A DNA stretch of 64,000 bases, taken from NCBI RefSeq assembly GCF_029076445.1, contig NZ_JARESG010000011.1:89174-153173 (forward strand). Direction: 5' to 3'. The translations under genes and the position numbers were made by a program. The notes below the pieces were generated by a model, which worked only from the letters and a program-made list of their open reading frames with translations, had not been told where the DNA came from and made no database searches. The stretch comes from Pseudarthrobacter naphthalenicus (GTDB lineage Bacteria > Actinomycetota > Actinomycetes > Actinomycetales > Micrococcaceae). Positions 47,639-57,118 of this stretch are shown one piece after another (position 1 is the first letter of the stretch; the number at the start of each line of letters is the position of its first letter).

Positions 47639-49204
47639 CTAACACACCGTATTGTCGGCCGGAACCTTGCCGTCCACGAAGTAGCTGTCCACCGCATCCT
47701 CAAGACAGCTGTTCGCCCGCCCGTAGGCGGTATGGCCCTCGCCCCGCCACGTCATCAGTGAGGCGTTTCCCAGCTGCTTACGCAGCGATGCGGCCCATTC
47801 CACCGGAGTTGCGGGGTCTCCGGTGGTCCCCAGGACAACGATGGGGGACTGCCCCGTGTACTCGACCGGGGCCGGGGTCCGCACATTCTTATAAGGCCAG
47901 TCAACGCAGTTGGTGCCGCCGTAGGCGAAGTAGTAGCCCAGGGTGGGTGAAGCCTGGCGCAGCCGCTGCTCTTCGGCGCGCATGGAGGCCGTGTCCGAGA
48001 CCATGGGGTAGTCCAGACAGTTGATGGCGTTGAAGGCGAAGGTGGAATTGGAGGTGTATTTTCCGTTGGAGCCGCGGTCGGCGCCGAGGTCCGCCAGCCG
48101 GAGCATCAGGCTCACGTCACCGGTGGCAGCGGCCGCAAGTGCCTGCGTGAGGGCGGGCCAGCTCTGATCGTTGTAGAGAGGCGTGATCAGGCCACTGACG
48201 AACATCGTGGCGTTGACCATGCGGCCGTCCTTTGCCGGGCGCGGAGTCTCCTGGACGGAGTTGATGATGCCGCGGATCTGCTGGACACCGCTGTCCACGG
48301 TGCCGCTGAGGGGGCAGCCGTCATTCTGGAGGCAGTTGGCGACGTAGGACCTGATGGCCTTCTCGAAGGCGACGGCCTGGCCCATTGTCAGTTCCTCATT
48401 GCTGATGGACGGATCAAGGGCGCCGTCCAGGACCATCCGGCCCACGTTGTTCGGGAACAGCGAGGCGTAGGTGGAACCGAGGAAGGTGCCGTAGGAGTAC
48501 CCCAGGTAGTTCAGCTTGGCGTCGTTCACCACGGCGCGCAGGATGTCCAGGTCCTTGGCGGCGCTGATGGTGTCGATATGCCCGAGTGAGGGACCGGTCT
48601 GCGCCGCGCACTGTTCGGCGATGGCTTTGTTGTCCGCCAGCGCGGTGGCCAGCCCGGAGTCTGTTTGGAGGTCGTAGATTTTGGCGCGCGCCGCATCCCG
48701 CTCCGCATCTGTCATGCACGTCACGGGGGCGGAGCGTTTGACGCCGCGGGGATCAAAGCCAACCAGATCGTAGTTGGCGCGGACGGACTGCGAAAAGTGC
48801 GTGCCGGCGGCGTCCTTGACGAAGTCGTAGCCGGAGCCTCCCGGGCCGCCGGGGTTGACCAGCAGGCTCCCCTGCTTCTTGCCGGTGCTCGGAGCCCGCA
48901 GGGCGGCGAGCTGGATCTTGTCCCCGTCAGGCTTCGCGTAGTCCATCGGCACGGTCACCTTGGCGCACTGGAAGCCGTTCTCGCAGGCTTCCCACACCAC
49001 CTGCTGGGAGTAGTAGGAGTCGAGCCCGGCGGGCGCGGAAGCCACAATGGAGGGGTCTGCCTTCCCGGTGGCGGGCGCAGTGTCCGGATTGTTGCCGCCA
49101 AGGAGGCTGCACGATGCCAGCGTCAGAGCCAGAACCAGGGCGCCGGCAGCCCGCAGTGCGCTCCCCATGGATCGGGAGCGTGCGGGCAGGGGGCGAGCAG
49201 TCAT
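47639..49204 (-). CDS. TAP-like alpha/beta-hydrolase lipoprotein
   Basis: 521 residues. Signal peptide with lipobox LASC (Cys at ~31), then an alpha/beta hydrolase of the tripeptidyl aminopeptidase (Streptomyces SlpD/TAP) family: nucleophile Ser in LGYSYGTFLGSTYA, Asp in LGTTGDPATPVEW, His in RGEGHTAYGRA. It cleaves peptides or esters outside the cell and may process exported proteins. ATG at 49204 has AGGAGACC eight bases upstream. Its stop is 93 bp from tRNA-Thr, and the gene starts 22 bp after the holB stop, so it may be read from the holB-tmk transcript. Confidence 0.92.
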   Translation of the reverse strand: MTARPLPARSRSMGSALRAAGALVLALTLASCSLLGGNNPDTAPATGKADPSIVASAPAGLDSYYSQQVVWEACENGFQCAKVTVPMDYAKPDGDKIQLAALRAPSTGKKQGSLLVNPGGPGGSGYDFVKDAAGTHFSQSVRANYDLVGFDPRGVKRSAPVTCMTDAERDAARAKIYDLQTDSGLATALADNKAIAEQCAAQTGPSLGHIDTISAAKDLDILRAVVNDAKLNYLGYSYGTFLGSTYASLFPNNVGRMVLDGALDPSISNEELTMGQAVAFEKAIRSYVANCLQNDGCPLSGTVDSGVQQIRGIINSVQETPRPAKDGRMVNATMFVSGLITPLYNDQSWPALTQALAAAATGDVSLMLRLADLGADRGSNGKYTSNSTFAFNAINCLDYPMVSDTASMRAEEQRLRQASPTLGYYFAYGGTNCVDWPYKNVRTPAPVEYTGQSPIVVLGTTGDPATPVEWAASLRKQLGNASLMTWRGEGHTAYGRANSCLEDAVDSYFVDGKVPADNTVC

Positions 49205-49226
49205 TCGAGTGGTCTCCTTGGAAGGG

Positions 49227-50369
49227 CTAGATCAGGCTGGCTGCCATGGACTCAATGGTCAACAGCGGAGCAACGTTGGTGGTGGTGATGCGTTGGCGGG
49301 CTTTATTGATGGCGTCCATGCGGGCAAGCGTGGTCTCCGGGGCAGACCGGCCGGCAAATTCCTCCAGTTCACTCCTGAGCTCAACGTTCACCAGCTCAAC
49401 ACTGTTCCCCAGCTGGATGATCAGCACGTCCCGGTAAAAGGAAAGCAGGTCAGTGAGGGTCCGGTCCAACGAATCGGTGATGGACCGCTTGGCCCGGCGT
49501 TTCTGGTCCTCCTCCAGCTGCCGGATCTGGCTCCGCATGGACGGAGGCAGCGTCCCGGACTCAGGGGCGCCCAAGGTGGCCAGCAGCGCCGCCTTCTCCG
49601 CGGCGTCGCGCTCTTCATTGGAACTGTTCGCCTCGGCCGTGGCGATCTTTACGAGCTTGTCCGCCATCATCACCGCCGCGGTGACCCCGCGCAGCCCCAG
49701 CGGGAACTTCACGGTCTCCATCCGGCGTTCGCGAGCCTCCGGATCCCGCGCCAGCCGGCGGGCAATCCCCACGTGACTCTGCGCGGCGCGGGCCGCGCGT
49801 TCAGCGAGGGCCGGTTCCACGCCGTCGCGCTTCACCAGCAACGCCGCGACGTCGGCGGCCGGGGGCAGGCGCAGGGCCACGGCACGGCAGCGGGACCGGA
49901 TGGTCACCAGCACGTCGGCGGGTGATGGCGCGCACAGCATCCAAATGGTCCGCGGGGTAGGTTCCTCGATCGCCTTCAGCAGGACGTTGGTGGTGCGTTC
50001 GGCCATGCGGTCGGCGTCTTCCACCACGATGATCCGCCAGCGCCCCGAGGACGGCCGGTTGCCTGCCGTGGACACCAGGTCGCGCGCCTCGTCGATGGTG
50101 ATGGTGACTTTCTCGGTCCGGACGAAGGTGACGTCCGAATGGGTCTCGCCGAGGATGGTCTGGCAGGCGTGGCATTCGCCGCAGCCGCGCCGGGTCACAT
50201 CCTCCTGGTCGCAGTTGAGCGCCGCTGCGAAGGCCTTGGCGGCATTGGAGCGCCCGGAACCGGGCGGTCCCGTGAACAGCCACGCATGGGTCAGGCCCTC
50301 ACCGAGGGTTGCCTGCCGCAACTGTTCGACGACGGCGGGCTGGCCCTGGAGGTCATCCCAGACGCTCAT
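49227..50369 (-). CDS. holB: DNA polymerase III delta' subunit
   Basis: 380 residues. AAA+ clamp-loader subunit with P-loop LFTGPPGSGRSNAA (Arg replaces Lys, as in other actinobacterial delta'), zinc-binding CDQEDV...CGECHACQ, and sensor region ADRMAERTTNVLLKAIEEP (given in parts). It supports loading of the beta clamp. ATG at 50369 overlaps the tmk stop by ATGA, so both are translated together, the common actinobacterial tmk-holB order. No anomalies. Confidence 0.94.
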   Translation of the reverse strand: MSVWDDLQGQPAVVEQLRQATLGEGLTHAWLFTGPPGSGRSNAAKAFAAALNCDQEDVTRRGCGECHACQTILGETHSDVTFVRTEKVTITIDEARDLVSTAGNRPSSGRWRIIVVEDADRMAERTTNVLLKAIEEPTPRTIWMLCAPSPADVLVTIRSRCRAVALRLPPAADVAALLVKRDGVEPALAERAARAAQSHVGIARRLARDPEARERRMETVKFPLGLRGVTAAVMMADKLVKIATAEANSSNEERDAAEKAALLATLGAPESGTLPPSMRSQIRQLEEDQKRRAKRSITDSLDRTLTDLLSFYRDVLIIQLGNSVELVNVELRSELEEFAGRSAPETTLARMDAINKARQRITTTNVAPLLTIESMAASLI

Positions 50370-51022
50370 GCGGCACCCCGCGCCGCCGTCAGCAGGGAGT
50401 CGACGCTCGCCAGGATCCGCGCCGCGAGGTCGGCGACGGGCAGGTGGGCCGGCAGGACGAGGTATGCTTCCGGGCGGCCGGCAGCAAGATCGAGGAAGGC
50501 GTCACGGATGGTGGTGTGGAACTCGTCTGCTTCGGATTCGAGCCGGTCCTCCGCGGCGGCACCGGCAGTCCGCCTGCGTCGGCCGACGGCCGGGTCCACG
50601 TCCAACAACACCGTCAGGTCCGGCTGCAGCCCGGATGTGGCCCACTCGTTGAGCGAACGCACGGCATCGGCGCCGAGATCGCGGCCGGCACCCTGATAGG
50701 CCACGGACGAATCGATGTAGCGGTCAGTCAGGACCACCTCACCCCGCTCCAGCGCCGGACGGATCACCTGGCTGGCGTGGGCGGCGCGGGAGGCAGCAAA
50801 AATGAGGGCCTCGGTATGGGCGTCAATGTGGCCGTGGCCGTGATCCAGGACGAGGGAACGCAGCTTCTCGCCGATGGGTGTCCCGCCCGGTTCCCGGGTC
50901 CGCAGGACCGTCAGGCCGCGTGATTCCAGGGCCATGGCCAGCAGGGCCGCCTGCGTGGATTTCCCGGCGCCGTCACCGCCTTCAAAGGCGATGAAAAGTC
51001 CAGGGCTGTTGGTGGTGGTCAC
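50366..51022 (-). CDS. tmk: Thymidylate kinase
   Basis: 218 residues. P-loop FIAFEGGDGAGKSTQA, DRYIDSSVAYQGAGR motif (DRx) and the lid region. Phosphorylates dTMP to dTDP. The GTG at 51022 has TAGGCT six bases upstream and no Shine-Dalgarno, so a leaderless start is likely; the divergent gene starts 53 bp away with a similar arrangement. Confidence 0.95.
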   Translation of the reverse strand: MTTTNSPGLFIAFEGGDGAGKSTQAALLAMALESRGLTVLRTREPGGTPIGEKLRSLVLDHGHGHIDAHTEALIFAASRAAHASQVIRPALERGEVVLTDRYIDSSVAYQGAGRDLGADAVRSLNEWATSGLQPDLTVLLDVDPAVGRRRRTAGAAAEDRLESEADEFHTTIRDAFLDLAAGRPEAYLVLPAHLPVADLAARILASVDSLLTAARGAA

Positions 51023-51075
51023 TGCTCCAGCCTACCGACTTCAGCGCTCCGCGCGCGTCAAAGTACGCTTTCACC

Positions 51076-52266
51076 ATGAGCCTCACGGAACAGCACGCAG
51101 CGTCCCTGTCCGCCGAAACCGTGGTGGTTGCCGCCGGCAGGCCCCCGCGGGAGCACGACGAACCCGTGAACCCGCCCATCGTCCTGTCGTCGACGTATTT
51201 CGGCACCGGAGCACTGGGCGACGGCGACCGGGGCTATGGCCGCTACGCGAACCCCACCTGGGATCCCTTCGAAGAGGCTCTCGGCCAGTTGGAAGGCTCC
51301 GAACTACCCGGCCTGCTCTACGCATCGGGTCTGGCGGCGGTGAGTTCCGCCCTGTCGCTGCTGCCGGCCGGCGGGGTCCTGGTGATGCCCTCGCACAGCT
51401 ACGCGGGTTCGATGGTGATGGCCAGCGAAATGGCGCAGAAGGGATTCCTCGAGCTCCGGACCGTGGACATCGCAGACACGGACGCCGTCAAGGAACAGCT
51501 GGCCCCGCGGGGACCGGGTGCCAAGGCCGCCAGGATGCTCTGGCTGGAAAGCCCCACCAACCCCATGCTGGGAATCGCGGACATCCGCGAACTGACCGCC
51601 GCGGCCCACGCCGCCGGCGCCATCGTGGTCACCGACAACACCTTCTCCACCCCCTTGGTCCAGCAGCCCCTGACCCTCGGCTCGGACGTGGTGCTGCACT
51701 CGGTGACGAAATACCTGGCCGGCCATTCCGACGTTGTCCTCGGCGCCCTGGTGACCTCAAACCCGGACATCCGGGCGGCGCTGCTGCACAACCGCACCAT
51801 CCACGGTGGCATCGCCGGCCCGTTCGAGGCCTGGCTGGCGCTGCGCGGACTCCGCACCCTGGCCTTGCGCGTGGAGCGGTCGCAGGCGTCAGCGGCGGTC
51901 CTGGCCGAGCGGCTCAGCCAGCACCCCCTGGTCGAAAGCATCCGGTTCCCCGGGCTCCCCACCGATCCCGGCCATGAGCGGGCCAAGTCCCAGATGAAGG
52001 GCTTCGGATCCATCGTGTGTGTTCAGATCGCGCCCGTGGCCGGCCTTAGCGGAGCCGACGCCGCGGACAAACTGGTGCGTGCCCTGCACCTTTGGCTGCC
52101 CGCCACCTCCCTCGGCGGCGTCGAGTCTTTGATCGAACGGCGGCGCCGGCACACTGCCGAGCCCCTCAGTGTGCCGGAGAACCTGGTCCGGCTGAGTGTG
52201 GGCATCGAGAATGTTGAGGACCTCTGGGCCGATTTGAAGCAGGCACTGGACGCGCTGGGCGGCTAG
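51076..52266 (+). CDS. PLP-dependent trans-sulfuration enzyme (Cys/Met metabolism)
   Basis: 396 residues. Fold-type I PLP enzyme: N-terminal NPPIVLSSTYFGTGA, YGRYANPTWDPFEEAL, the PLP lysine in VLHSVTKYLAGHSDVVLG, and LRTLALRVERSQASA. It belongs to the MetB/CGS/CGL/MGL group; which reaction (cystathionine gamma-synthase, gamma-lyase, or methionine gamma-lyase) cannot be settled by sequence alone. ATG at 51076, with TACGCT six bases upstream. Not in an operon with other sulfur genes. Confidence 0.88.
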   Translation: MSLTEQHAASLSAETVVVAAGRPPREHDEPVNPPIVLSSTYFGTGALGDGDRGYGRYANPTWDPFEEALGQLEGSELPGLLYASGLAAVSSALSLLPAGGVLVMPSHSYAGSMVMASEMAQKGFLELRTVDIADTDAVKEQLAPRGPGAKAARMLWLESPTNPMLGIADIRELTAAAHAAGAIVVTDNTFSTPLVQQPLTLGSDVVLHSVTKYLAGHSDVVLGALVTSNPDIRAALLHNRTIHGGIAGPFEAWLALRGLRTLALRVERSQASAAVLAERLSQHPLVESIRFPGLPTDPGHERAKSQMKGFGSIVCVQIAPVAGLSGADAADKLVRALHLWLPATSLGGVESLIERRRRHTAEPLSVPENLVRLSVGIENVEDLWADLKQALDALGG

Positions 52267-52275
52267 GCTTGGACA

Positions 52276-52614
52276 GTGGACGGTCAAATGATGATTTTTT
52301 ATGTCGAGCGCGCAGTGTTTTTTGTCCTTGCCCTGGTGGCACTGGGCCTCGAGGCGTGGGCGCTGCTGGACTGCGTTCGCCACAAGTCCGCCGCGTTTGA
52401 GGCCACCGGCAAGCGGACCAAGACGTTCTGGCTGGCACTGACCGGCGGCGCAACCCTCATCGGAGTCATCTCCCTGTTCAGCAGCGGCGGCTTGTTCGGC
52501 ACCCTGGGCCTGTTCGGGCTGGCTGCCGTTGTGGCAGCGTCCGTCTACCTCGCCGATGTCCGCCCGGCCGTCAAGGACGCGGGCCGGGGCGGAAGCCGCC
52601 CTTACGGCTGGTAG
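52276..52614 (+). CDS. DUF2516-family membrane protein
   Basis: 112 residues with three hydrophobic helices (~10-30, ~52-70 and ~75-95), and a short basic tail. The sequence VERAVFFVLALVALGLEAWALLDC (given in part) and the length match the actinobacterial DUF2516 family; no function is known. GTG at 52276 with TAGGCT six bases upstream, so probably leaderless. Overlaps the convergent methyltransferase gene by 13 bp. Confidence 0.85.
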   Translation: MDGQMMIFYVERAVFFVLALVALGLEAWALLDCVRHKSAAFEATGKRTKTFWLALTGGATLIGVISLFSSGGLFGTLGLFGLAAVVAASVYLADVRPAVKDAGRGGSRPYGW

Positions 52615-53435
52615 CCGCCGGGAGCTACGGCATCCCAGTCCACGGTCAGCTCGCCCAGACGCCACCGCGACGGCCCGTCCTGAACCGGCCAGCCGCCGTC
52701 GCGCAGTGCCTTGCACATGCCCTGCCAGCGCTGCCTGTTCCCAAACGAAGCCAGCGGCGCCGATTCCAGCCACGCGCGGTCCATGGCCTGCATCAGCCGG
52801 TGCACGGGCTCACCGGGGACGTTCCGGTGGATGAGGGCCTTGGGCAGGCGCTCGGCAATGTCCGAGGGCAGGTCAAAGCTGCCGAACCGCACGGACATGC
52901 TCAGCGATAGCGGCCGTTCAGCGTCGAGGGCTATCCAGGCCACGCGCCGGCCGATCTCATCGCACGTTCCGTCGATGAAGAGGCCGCCGGGGGCGAGCCT
53001 GCCCTGAACCAGGCGCCAAATGTCCGCGACGTCGGCCTCCTCATACTGCCGCAGGACGTTGAACGCCCGGACCAGGACCGGGCGCCCGGGGAGGGCCAGC
53101 TCGAAGCCGCCCACCTGGAAGCGCAGGCCCGGCTGTTCCAGGGCCTTGGCAGCGCGGACCCGTTCCGGTTCGATTTCGATCCCGCAGACGCGCACGTCCG
53201 GCCGGGCAGCGCGGAGGCGTTCAAAAAGTTCGACGGCGGTGGCTGGCGTTGCGCCGTAGCCCAGGTCAACCACCAAGGGGTCTTTGGCCGCCCGCAGCCG
53301 CCAGGACTGCGGCCCCGTCAGCCAGCGGTCCACCCGGCGCATCCGGTTCGGGTTGGTGGTGCCGCGGGTGACGTTTCCTACGGGTTTGCCGTTCCGATGA
53401 TGGGGAGCGTTCACCCGTTCAGCCTTTTGCACCAC
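52602..53435 (-). CDS. Class I SAM-dependent methyltransferase-like protein
   Basis: 277 residues. A SAM-binding strand-loop PLVVDLGYGATPATAVELFERL (cited in parts), acidic loop VCGIEIEPERVRAAK, and RPVLVRAFNVLRQYEEADV suggest a class I methyltransferase fold. The family occurs in actinobacteria without assigned substrate. The GTG at 53435 is the earliest start; internal starts are possible. It overlaps the DUF2516 gene tail to tail by 13 bp. Confidence 0.78.
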   Translation of the reverse strand: MVQKAERVNAPHHRNGKPVGNVTRGTTNPNRMRRVDRWLTGPQSWRLRAAKDPLVVDLGYGATPATAVELFERLRAARPDVRVCGIEIEPERVRAAKALEQPGLRFQVGGFELALPGRPVLVRAFNVLRQYEEADVADIWRLVQGRLAPGGLFIDGTCDEIGRRVAWIALDAERPLSLSMSVRFGSFDLPSDIAERLPKALIHRNVPGEPVHRLMQAMDRAWLESAPLASFGNRQRWQGMCKALRDGGWPVQDGPSRWRLGELTVDWDAVAPGGYQP

Positions 53436-53513
53436 CGCCCAACTTTAGCCCCGGAACGTCCTGTGGTGTAACGCACAGCGGGCTCAAGCGTGCCCTCGGC
53501 TAGGATGAAAATC

Positions 53514-54260
53514 ATGACTTACAAGCTGATTCTGCTGCGCCACGGCCACAGCGAATGGAACGCCAAGAACCTGTTCACCGGCTGGGTGGACGTTGACCTT
53601 AACGACCAGGGCCGCGAGGAAGCGGCCCGCGGCGGTGAGCTCCTGGTGGAGAACAACATCCTGCCCGACGTTGTTTACACGTCACTGCTGAAGCGCGCCA
53701 TCAACACGGCCAACATCACGCTGGACAAGGCGGACCGCGGGTGGATCCCGGTCAAGCGGGACTGGCGCCTGAACGAACGCCACTACGGGGCGCTGCAGGG
53801 CAAGGACAAGGCCCAGACCCTGGCGGAGTTCGGTGAAGAGCAGTTCATGGAATGGCGCCGCAGCTATGACACCCCGCCGCCGCCCCTCTCGGATGACAGC
53901 GAATTCTCCCAGGCCCATGATCCGCGCTACGCGGACCTCGGCGACGCCCTGCCGCGCACCGAGTGCCTCAAGGACGTCCTGACCCGTCTCCTGCCGTACT
54001 GGGAATCCGATATCAAGGTAGACCTCAAGGCCGGCAAGACCGTCCTGGTCACCGCCCACGGCAATTCCCTCCGCGCCCTGGTCAAGCACCTGGACGGCAT
54101 CAGCGACGACGCCATTGCCAGCCTGAACATCCCCACCGGGATCCCGCTGGTCTATGACCTCGACGAGAACTTCCAGCCCATCAAGGCCGGCGGCACCTAC
54201 CTGGACCCCGATGCCGCCGCCGAGGCCATCCTGGCCGTGGCGAACCAGGGCAAGAAATAA
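53514..54260 (+). CDS. gpmA: 2,3-bisphosphoglycerate-dependent phosphoglycerate mutase
   Basis: 248 residues, the usual length. Catalytic His in [12 protein letters not shown], second His in [19 protein letters not shown], and [19 protein letters not shown] (cited in part). Interconverts 3- and 2-phosphoglycerate in glycolysis and gluconeogenesis. ATG at 53514, TAGGAT ends seven bases upstream; an in-frame ATG at 53505 is too close to the -10 box to be used. A long terminator hairpin follows. Confidence 0.95.
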   Translation: MTYKLILLRHGHSEWNAKNLFTGWVDVDLNDQGREEAARGGELLVENNILPDVVYTSLLKRAINTANITLDKADRGWIPVKRDWRLNERHYGALQGKDKAQTLAEFGEEQFMEWRRSYDTPPPPLSDDSEFSQAHDPRYADLGDALPRTECLKDVLTRLLPYWESDIKVDLKAGKTVLVTAHGNSLRALVKHLDGISDDAIASLNIPTGIPLVYDLDENFQPIKAGGTYLDPDAAAEAILAVANQGKK

Positions 54261-54290
54261 GACTCCGCGGGTTGCGTTGACGGTTAATTG

Positions 54291-54333
54291 ACGACGGCGG
54301 GCCGGTCACCTCAGGTGACCGGCCCGCCGTCGT
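54291..54333. terminator. Bidirectional terminator between gpmA and phoU
   Basis: 21-bp perfect inverted repeat around one central base (acgacggcgggccggtcacct/aggtgaccggcccgccgtcgt given by arm positions 54291-54311 and 54313-54333). Located between convergent stops. Confidence 0.8.
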
Positions 54334-54352
54334 ACGCGGTGAACTTTTTGGG

Positions 54353-55006
54353 CTAGAGGGCCTGGGGCTGCCATTCGCCGGTGACCAGGTAGGTGACCTT
54401 GCGGGCCACGGAGACGCCGTGGTCAGCGAACCGTTCGAAGTAGCGGCTCGCGAGGGCAACGTCCACGGTGGTCGCGGGGGACTCGGCCCAGTCCGGCGAA
54501 GCGATGGCCTTGAAGACGCTCAGGTGAAGGTCATCGATGGTGGTGTTGGCCTTCAGGATGTCGCGGGCCACCTCGAGGTCCCGGGTTTCCAGGAGCACGG
54601 TGAGCTTGTCCGCAATCAGCTGGTCCAGCTCGGCCATCTTCTTGAACGTTTCCGTCATGGATGCGGGGATCACGGTGGACGGGAAGCGCAGCCGGGCCAG
54701 CTGGGCGACGTGCCGGGCAAGGTCACCCATCCGCTCCAGCGAGGCACTCATCCGAAGCGAGCCAACGATCATGCGGAGGTCGCTGGCAACCGGGCCCTGC
54801 AGCGCGAGGATGTCGATGGCACGTTCGTCCAGGCTGTTCTGCAGGAAGTCGATGCGGGCATCGGCCGCGATGACGTCCTCCGCAAGGTCAACGTCAGCAA
54901 CCTCGAAGGACGTGGTGGCCTTCTCCATTGCCTCACTGACCAACTTTGAAATCTCAACCAGCTGCTCACCGACCTGGGTCAGCTCTTCCTGAAAAACCTT
55001 ACGCAC
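54353..55006 (-). CDS. phoU: Phosphate uptake regulator PhoU
   Basis: 217 residues, two PhoU three-helix repeats (~10-100 and ~115-205), each with ERMGDLARHVAQLAR- and FADHGVSVARKV-type metal-binding motifs. PhoU links the phosphate transporter to the sensor kinase and represses the Pho regulon when phosphate is plentiful. GTG at 55006 with GAAAGGA nine bases upstream; a longer frame to 55174 crosses the divergent promoter. Divergent from senX3-regX3 with a 191-bp gap holding 11-bp-phased boxes. Confidence 0.95.
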   Translation of the reverse strand: MRKVFQEELTQVGEQLVEISKLVSEAMEKATTSFEVADVDLAEDVIAADARIDFLQNSLDERAIDILALQGPVASDLRMIVGSLRMSASLERMGDLARHVAQLARLRFPSTVIPASMTETFKKMAELDQLIADKLTVLLETRDLEVARDILKANTTIDDLHLSVFKAIASPDWAESPATTVDVALASRYFERFADHGVSVARKVTYLVTGEWQPQAL

Positions 55007-55099
55007 GGGGGCGTCCTTTCTTCGGAACCCCGCCCCCAATGGCAGACGGAATTCATGTCGCCGTTCGGCACTCCAACCCGTAACTCTGCCAGCGTGCGG

Positions 55100-55137
55100 T
55101 GAACGGCAAGTCTCTTGTAAATGAACGTTAGCTGAAC
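55100..55137. promoter_or_regulatory. Pho-box-like TGAAC repeats in the phoU-senX3 promoter region
   Basis: TGAAC at 55100, 55122 and 55133 (spacings 22 and 11 bp), i.e. GTTCA repeats on the minus strand toward phoU. Direct GTTCA-type repeats every 11 bp match the known PhoP/RegX3 boxes of actinobacteria. Site is inferred from pattern. Confidence 0.65.
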
Positions 55138-55197
55138 CGTCTGTGCAACGGCCCCGGACGCACCGGCCAGCCACTCATCTCAGCATAAGCTGGAGCT

Positions 55198-56415
55198 GTG
55201 GATCCTACGCTTATCGGTGTCATCGCCGGCCTCGTCGGCCTGGCGCTGGGCACCTTTGGCGTGCTCGCCTTCAGGGTCAGTGAAAAACAGCGGCGGTATG
55301 TCGACGTGGACATGGACGAGCCGTCCCTGCCGGCAGGCGCAGCGGAGGTACTGGCCGTGGTTGGCCGGGCCTTCGTGGTGGTGGACGCGGTGGACGGTGT
55401 GGTCAGGGCCAGCCCTGCGGCCTACGCCTACGGCCTTGTGCGCGGCCACACGGTGGTCCACAAGGAGCTGCTGGACATGACGGCCGGCGTTCGCCGCGAC
55501 GGCGTGATCCTGGAGAAGAAGCTGGAGCTCCCGCGCGGACCGCTCGGCCAGGGCACCATTATTGTCCAGGTGCGTGCAGCCATGCTCGGCGAGGAATACA
55601 TCCTGCTGCTGGCCGATGACCGCACCGAGATCACCCGCACGGAAGAGATCCGCAACGACTTCGTCGCCAACGTGTCCCACGAGCTGAAGACCCCGGTGGG
55701 CGCGATTTCCCTGCTGGCCGAGGCCCTTGAGTCCTCCGCGGATGACGAAGAGGCGGTGCGCCGCTTCGCCAAACGGATGCACAAGGAATCGGGCCGGCTC
55801 GCGGCCCTGGTCCAGGACATCATCGAACTTTCCCGGCTCCAGGGCGCAAGCGTGTCCCAGGGCGGCAGCGCGGTGGACATTAACGCCGTCATCGCCGAAG
55901 CCGTGGACCGGTCCCAGTTGCCCGCCGAAAGCAAGAAAATCCAGATCGTCGTCGGGGAACCCGTAGCTGCCACAGTGTACGGTGACCGCGATCTGCTGGT
56001 AACCGCGCTGCGGAACCTGATCGATAACGCCATCCGCTATTCGCCGGAGAACACCAAGGTGGGGGTGGGGGTCCGTTCCAAGGACGGACTCATCGCCGTT
56101 TCGGTCACTGACCAGGGCGAGGGCATGACCCCGGAGGACCAGGAACGGGTCTTTGAACGTTTCTATCGCGTGGACGCGGCACGGTCCCGCCACACCGGCG
56201 GCACCGGCCTGGGCCTGAGCATCGTCAAACACGTTGCCTCCAACCACGGCGGCGAGGTGACCCTGTGGTCCCGGCCCGGCCAGGGGTCCACCTTCACCCT
56301 GAGGCTTCCTGAGATGGAGAGCCAGGACGAACCCGATACCCCAGTTGTCAGAGATCGAGCCGTACCCGAGCGTGTCAAAGAGCGCGGCGTACATGAGCAA
56401 GGAGCCAGCGCTTGA
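55198..56415 (+). CDS. senX3: Sensor histidine kinase SenX3
   Basis: 405 residues. One N-terminal membrane helix region (~2-27), a PAS-like segment (~45-140), HisKA with His161 in VANVSHELKTPVGAI, and HATPase with LRNLIDNAIRYSPE, DQGEGM and GTGLGLSIV. It senses phosphate status together with PhoU and the transporter. GTG at 55198. Its stop overlaps the regX3 start (TTGA). Confidence 0.95.
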   Translation: MDPTLIGVIAGLVGLALGTFGVLAFRVSEKQRRYVDVDMDEPSLPAGAAEVLAVVGRAFVVVDAVDGVVRASPAAYAYGLVRGHTVVHKELLDMTAGVRRDGVILEKKLELPRGPLGQGTIIVQVRAAMLGEEYILLLADDRTEITRTEEIRNDFVANVSHELKTPVGAISLLAEALESSADDEEAVRRFAKRMHKESGRLAALVQDIIELSRLQGASVSQGGSAVDINAVIAEAVDRSQLPAESKKIQIVVGEPVAATVYGDRDLLVTALRNLIDNAIRYSPENTKVGVGVRSKDGLIAVSVTDQGEGMTPEDQERVFERFYRVDAARSRHTGGTGLGLSIVKHVASNHGGEVTLWSRPGQGSTFTLRLPEMESQDEPDTPVVRDRAVPERVKERGVHEQGASA

Positions 56416-57092
56416 GCAGGATTTTGATTGTTGAGGACGAAGAGTCTTTCAGCGACCCGTTGTCGTATTTGCTGGGCAAGGAAGGATTCGAAGTCGAGGT
56501 CGTGGACAACGGCCTGGACGCGATCACTGAGTTCGACCGGAACGGGGCGGACCTGGTCCTCCTGGACCTGCAGCTTCCCGGCCTGTCCGGAACGGAGGTC
56601 TGCCGGCAGCTGCGGCAGCGTTCCGGTGTTCCGGTCATCATGCTGACGGCCAAGGACTCGGAGATCGACAAGGTGGTGGGCCTCGAACTGGGCGCCGACG
56701 ACTATGTCACCAAGCCGTACTCGTCCCGAGAACTGGTGGCCCGGGTGCGGGCCGTGCTCCGCCGGCAGGGTGAGCCGGAAGAGCTGATCTCCGCCACAGT
56801 GCAGGCAGGCCCCGTCCGGATGGACATCGAACGGCACGTGGTCAGCGTGGACGGTGAGCAGGTCCTCCTGCCGCTGAAGGAATTCGAGCTGCTGGAAATG
56901 CTGCTGCGGAATTCGGGCCGGGTGCTGACCCGCGGCCAATTGATCGACCGGGTGTGGGGATCCGACTATGTGGGGGACACCAAGACCCTGGACGTGCACG
57001 TCAAGCGGCTCCGCGGCAAGATCGAGCCGGATCCGTCAGCGCCGCGCTACCTGGTGACGGTCCGCGGTCTCGGCTACAAGTTCGAGCCGTAG
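56412..57092 (+). CDS. regX3: Response regulator RegX3
   Basis: 226 residues. Receiver with ILIVEDEESF, Asp52 in LLDLQLPG and Lys in VTKPYSSRE; winged helix ending TVRGLGYKFEP. Phosphorylated RegX3 activates phosphate-acquisition genes. TTG start overlapping the senX3 stop by four bases, so translation is coupled. Followed by a strong terminator. Confidence 0.95.
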   Translation: MSRILIVEDEESFSDPLSYLLGKEGFEVEVVDNGLDAITEFDRNGADLVLLDLQLPGLSGTEVCRQLRQRSGVPVIMLTAKDSEIDKVVGLELGADDYVTKPYSSRELVARVRAVLRRQGEPEELISATVQAGPVRMDIERHVVSVDGEQVLLPLKEFELLEMLLRNSGRVLTRGQLIDRVWGSDYVGDTKTLDVHVKRLRGKIEPDPSAPRYLVTVRGLGYKFEP

Positions 57093-57118
57093 GCGGTATC
57101 CCGGCAGTCCAACGGCGC

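Noticed and set aside
50300..50360. Broken P-loop in holB (Arg for Lys)
   Set aside because: To my knowledge the delta' subunit of actinobacteria commonly has this form and does not need to hydrolyse ATP.
51023..51075. SAM or cobalamin riboswitch before the trans-sulfuration gene
   Set aside because: Only 53 bp between divergent starts and a -10 box six bases from the start codon leave no room for an aptamer.
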